From positions 7,005,614-7,024,162 of the forward strand of contig NZ_CP031320.1 in assembly GCF_003355155.1 (NCBI RefSeq): a DNA stretch of 18,549 nt. Direction: 5' to 3'. Positions 16,084-18,549 of the stretch are shown piece by piece. How positions within the stretch are numbered: the stretch's first letter is position 1; each line of letters begins with the position of its first letter. The notes beneath the pieces are model-generated. The model worked only from the letters and a program-made list of their open reading frames with translations. It did no database searches and had not been told where the DNA came from. A program made the translations under genes and the position numbers. The DNA is from Streptomyces armeniacus (GTDB taxonomy: Bacteria; Actinomycetota; Actinomycetes; Streptomycetales; Streptomycetaceae).

Positions 16084-16293
16084 ATGTGCCGAAGCATCAA
16101 GACCCTGCGTCCCCCGTACGCCGACGCCGTAACCGAGGACGACATGCGTGCCGCCGCTTTGCAGTACGTGCGGAAGGTGTCCGGTTTCCGTGACCCCGCC
16201 CCGCACAACGCTGCCGCCTTCGAACGGGCCGTCGACCAGGTCGCCGCGGCGACGGAGGAACTGCTCGGGTCGCTCGTCGTACGCGGCCGCTGA
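16084..16293 (+). CDS. DUF2277 family small protein
   Basis: This 69-residue protein starts MCRSIKTLRPP and contains AALQYVRKVSGFRDPAPHNAAAF in two overlapping parts, followed by a helical AVDQVAAATEELLGSL. The start and core match DUF2277, a small, widely conserved family of unknown function. The length is normal and the charged, helix-rich composition suggests a soluble cytoplasmic protein. There is no ribosome binding site upstream, so translation is probably leaderless. It faces psuG divergently with only 29 bases between starts, and converges on the LigD-type polymerase gene with 58 bases between stops. Confidence 0.87.
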   Translation: MCRSIKTLRPPYADAVTEDDMRAAALQYVRKVSGFRDPAPHNAAAFERAVDQVAAATEELLGSLVVRGR

Positions 16294-16351
16294 GCGGAGC
16301 GTCCCGCGGCGCCGCCGCCGGCCCCCGCGCCGGTGAGCACCGCCGCCGCGC

Positions 16352-17374
16352 TCAGCTGCCCTGGCGCTTGCGGTCCCGGTCGCGGCTGGGCTGGACCCGT
16401 TTCGGCTCGCCCGCCACCTTCGGGTGATCCGGCGGGTACGGCAGGTCGCCCATGCCGCGGTCGTGCTCGTGCCGGTCGGCCAGCTCCAGTACGGCGTCCA
16501 GCCGGCAGGGATGGTCGTCCATGTCCGCGTGGACGTCGCCCGCCTCGGCGTAGCGCCGCGGCATGGTGGCGAGGTCGAAATCCTCGGGGCGGGCGTCCTC
16601 CAGCTCCTCCCAGCGCAGCGGCGCGGAGACCTGCGCACGGGGGTGCGGGCGCACGGAGTACGCGCTGGCGATGGTGCGGTCGCGGGCCGTCTGGTTGTAG
16701 TCCACGAAGATCTTCTCGCCGCGCTCCTCCTTCCACCAGGCCATCGTGATCCGCTCCGGGTCGCGGGCCGACAGCTCGCGGCCCACGGCGATCGCGGCCC
16801 GCCGTACCTGCGCGAACGTCCACTCCGGCACGATCGGCACGTACACGTGCAGCCCGCGCCCGCCGGACGTCTTGGGCCAGCCGCGCAGCCCCAGCTCGGC
16901 CAGCAGCGGCTCCAGCAGGCGGGCGGCGCGTACGGCGTCGTGGTAGTCGGTGCCGGGTTGCGGGTCCAGGTCGATGCGGAGCTCGTCGGGCCGGTCGGTG
17001 TCGCCGCGGCGGACCGGCCACGGGTGGAAGGTCAGGCAGCCGAGGTTGGCCGCCCACAGCACGGCGGCGGGCTCGGTCGGGCAGATCTCGTCGGCGTACC
17101 GGCCGCTGGGGAACGAGATGCGGGCCGTCGGGATCCAGTCGGGGAGGTACTTCGGGGCGCGCTTCTGGAAGAACGACTCGCCCGTCACACCGTCCGGGTA
17201 GCGCTCCAGCGTCGTCGGCCGGTTCCGCAGCGCGCGGACGGCGCCGTCGGCGACGGACAGGTAGTACTCGGCGATGTCGAGCTTCGTGAAGCCGCGCTCC
17301 GGGAAGTACACCTTGTCCGGGTTGGACAGCCGTACCGTCCGCTCACCGACCGTGAGCTGCCGTGCCTCTGCCAT
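16352..17374 (-). CDS. LigD-type polymerase/primase domain protein (NHEJ PolDom)
   Basis: This 340-residue stand-alone archaeo-eukaryotic primase-type polymerase of the LigD PolDom family fills and extends broken DNA ends with ribo- or deoxynucleotides in non-homologous end joining. Visible are LSNPDKVYFPERGFTKLDI in two parts, RYPDGVTGESFFQK, WAANLGCLTFHPWPVR, and the metal-binding LRIDLDP with Asp135 and Asp137. KTSGGRGLHVYVPI follows, then FVDYNQTARDRTIASAYSVRP with the third catalytic Asp. A basic C-terminal tail is not part of the domain. No ligase or phosphoesterase domain is fused. The ATG at 17374 has no Shine-Dalgarno; TAACGT lies six bases upstream, suggesting leaderless translation. 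It is divergent from the ligase gene, 77 bases away. Confidence 0.92.
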   Translation of the reverse strand: MAEARQLTVGERTVRLSNPDKVYFPERGFTKLDIAEYYLSVADGAVRALRNRPTTLERYPDGVTGESFFQKRAPKYLPDWIPTARISFPSGRYADEICPTEPAAVLWAANLGCLTFHPWPVRRGDTDRPDELRIDLDPQPGTDYHDAVRAARLLEPLLAELGLRGWPKTSGGRGLHVYVPIVPEWTFAQVRRAAIAVGRELSARDPERITMAWWKEERGEKIFVDYNQTARDRTIASAYSVRPHPRAQVSAPLRWEELEDARPEDFDLATMPRRYAEAGDVHADMDDHPCRLDAVLELADRHEHDRGMGDLPYPPDHPKVAGEPKRVQPSRDRDRKRQGS

Positions 17375-17380
17375 GTGGGC

Positions 17381-17386
17381 ACGTTA
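17381..17386 (-). promoter_or_regulatory. Possible -10 for the polymerase gene (leaderless)
   Basis: On the minus strand TAACGT fits TANNNT and ends six bases before the ATG, with no ribosome site between. A matching -35 is not evident. Confidence 0.35.
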
Positions 17387-17438
17387 GGCGCTTCCGCCGG
17401 GGCCCGCCTCCCGGCAGGCGTACGGCACGGGCCGCCCG

Positions 17439-17444
17439 CACAAT
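17439..17444 (+). promoter_or_regulatory. Possible -10 for the ligase gene (leaderless)
   Basis: CACAAT ends seven bases before the ATG at 17452 in a short leader without a Shine-Dalgarno sequence. It is one base from TANNNT, so this is tentative. Confidence 0.3.
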
Positions 17445-17451
17445 CGGGACC

Positions 17452-18531
17452 ATGGACCTTCCGGTGATGCCGCCCGTGAAACCGATGCTTGCGAAGACCG
17501 CGGCGAAGATCCCGGCCGGGATGCAGTACGAGGCCAAGTGGGACGGTTTCCGTGCCATCGCCTTCCGGGACGGCGACGAGATCGAGCTCGGCAGCCGTAC
17601 GGGCAAGCCCCTCACCCGGTACTTCCCCGAGCTGGTCCCCGCGCTGCGCGCGAACGTCCCGCCGCGCTGCGTGCTGGACGGCGAGATCGTGATCGCCCGC
17701 GACGGGCTGCTCGACTTCGACGCGCTGCTCGAACGCATCCACCCCGCCGATTCCCGGGTGCGGATGCTCGCGGAGACCACGCCGGCCGCCTTCGTCGCGT
17801 TCGACCTGCTGGCGCTGGGCGACGACGACCTCATGGGCCGGTCCACGGCCGAACGCCGGGACGCGCTGGCCGCCGCGCTGCGCGACACCGCCCCGCCCGT
17901 CTATCTCGCCCCCGCCACCCGCGACGTCGAGCTGGCGCGGGAGTGGTTCGCGCGGTTCGAGGGCGCAGGGCTGGACGGGGTGATCGCGAAGCCGCTGAAC
18001 GTGCCGTACCGGCCCGACGAACGGCTGATGGTGAAGGTCAAGCACGAGCGCACCGCCGACTGCGTACTGGCGGGCTACCGGCAGCACAAGAGCGGCCCGG
18101 TGGTCGGCTCGCTGCTGCTCGGGCTGTACGACGGGGCGGGGCGGCTGCAGCACGTGGGCGTCTGCGCGTCCTTCCCGATGCGGCGCCGGGAGGAGCTGGT
18201 GGCCGAGCTGGAGCCGCTGCGGATGGAGTCCGCCGAGGGCCACCCGTGGGCGGCCTGGCAGGACGAGGAGGCGCACACCCGCGGCCGTATGCCCGGTGCG
18301 CCCAGCCGCTGGACCGGCACGAAGGACCTGTCGTGGGTGCCGCTGCGGCCGGAGCGGGTGTGCGAGGTGGCGTACGACCACATGCAGGGCGACCGGTTCC
18401 GGCACACCACGCAGTTCCGGCGCTGGCGGCCGGACCGTGATCCCGCCTCGTGCACGTACGCGCAGCTGGAGGAGCCGGTGAGCTACGACCTGCGCGAGGT
18501 GCTGGCGCCCCCGGACGAGCTGCCGGAGTAG
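17452..18531 (+). CDS. ATP-dependent DNA ligase (LigC/LigD ligase-domain type)
   Basis: This 359-residue ligase seals nicks using ATP. Motif I KWDGFR holds Lys29, the residue that becomes adenylated. The LDGEIVI and FVAFDLLAL stretches are motif III region, GLDGVIAKPLNVPY is motif IV, and LMVKVKHERTADCVLAGY is motif V. The C-terminal OB-fold ends in WVPLRPERVCEVAYDHMQGDRFRHTTQFRRWRPDRDP in pieces. It has no polymerase or phosphoesterase domain, so it is the LigC-like or split-LigD form. Divergent placement beside the PolDom gene points to a joint role in end joining, normally with Ku, which is not in the window. The start is taken at ATG 17452, 77 bases from the divergent start. Confidence 0.93.
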   Translation: MDLPVMPPVKPMLAKTAAKIPAGMQYEAKWDGFRAIAFRDGDEIELGSRTGKPLTRYFPELVPALRANVPPRCVLDGEIVIARDGLLDFDALLERIHPADSRVRMLAETTPAAFVAFDLLALGDDDLMGRSTAERRDALAAALRDTAPPVYLAPATRDVELAREWFARFEGAGLDGVIAKPLNVPYRPDERLMVKVKHERTADCVLAGYRQHKSGPVVGSLLLGLYDGAGRLQHVGVCASFPMRRREELVAELEPLRMESAEGHPWAAWQDEEAHTRGRMPGAPSRWTGTKDLSWVPLRPERVCEVAYDHMQGDRFRHTTQFRRWRPDRDPASCTYAQLEEPVSYDLREVLAPPDELPE

Positions 18532-18537
18532 CGGGCG

Positions 18538-18549
18538 CTGTCTCTTAAC
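18538..18549. other. Possible sequencing-transposon (Nextera/Tn5) end at the right edge
   Basis: The last bases are CTGTCTCTTAAC. The first ten equal the start of the Tn5 mosaic end CTGTCTCTTATACACATCT, and with one T missing all twelve would match. The composition is unlike the surrounding GC-rich DNA. Confidence 0.4.

Noticed and set aside
16318..16333. Short hairpin CCGGC-CCCCGC-GCCGG between DUF2277 and the polymerase gene
   Set aside because: Only five pairs in a region of near-pure G/C; such stems are expected by chance.

Overview
The window is very GC-rich, uses G/C at nearly every third codon position and has AGGAGG-type ribosome binding sites. It carries several small families typical of Streptomyces (DUF2180, DUF6343, DUF6227, Rv1733c-like, DUF2277). 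I read it as chromosomal DNA of a Streptomyces or close relative. I see no insertion sequences, integrases, CRISPR arrays, rRNA or tRNA genes. All product names come from recognising motifs in the translated sequence; no database search was run.

Left part (1-6687, + strand). After a possible minus-strand condensation-domain remnant at the left edge and a small zinc-ribbon-like DUF2180 gene comes a tight five-gene ABC importer operon: lipoprotein, two permeases, two ATPases, most joined by 4-base start/stop overlaps. Just upstream lies TTGCGG-ATTGA-TTGCAA (464-480), which fits the Nur nickel-regulator box. I therefore assign the operon as nikABCDE, a nickel importer repressed when nickel is plentiful, rather than a dipeptide importer. 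A two-helix DUF6343 protein overlaps the end of nikE. Two strong hairpins at 6765-6830 close this block.

Middle part (6904-10891, - strand). A secreted wall hydrolase combines an Rpf-like lysozyme fold, LysM and an M23 peptidase, separated by a long Lys/Pro/Glu linker. Upstream of it is a two-gene operon, DUF6227 followed by a cytoplasmic formylglycine-type sulfatase, joined by a GTGA overlap.

Middle-right part (11152-15103, + strand). A FAD-dependent oxidoreductase with a C-terminal Rieske [2Fe-2S] domain is followed by a hairpin terminator, an LCP (LytR-CpsA-Psr) wall-polymer ligase with a LytR_C domain, a second terminator with a four-copy 15-bp tandem repeat, and a two-helix Rv1733c-like membrane protein.

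Right part (15137-18531). A minus-strand pseudouridine-5'-phosphate glycosidase (psuG) stands back to back with a DUF2277 gene. Then come two halves of a bacterial end-joining LigD, as separate divergent genes: a primase-polymerase domain (-) and an ATP-dependent ligase (+). No Ku gene is inside the window. The last 12 bases resemble a sequencing transposon end, so the right edge may be a contig end.

A recurring feature is in-frame short tandem repeats in linkers and termini (nikB, nikD, nikE, rpf, sulfatase, DUF6227, lcp) and heavy use of the word CGTACG.
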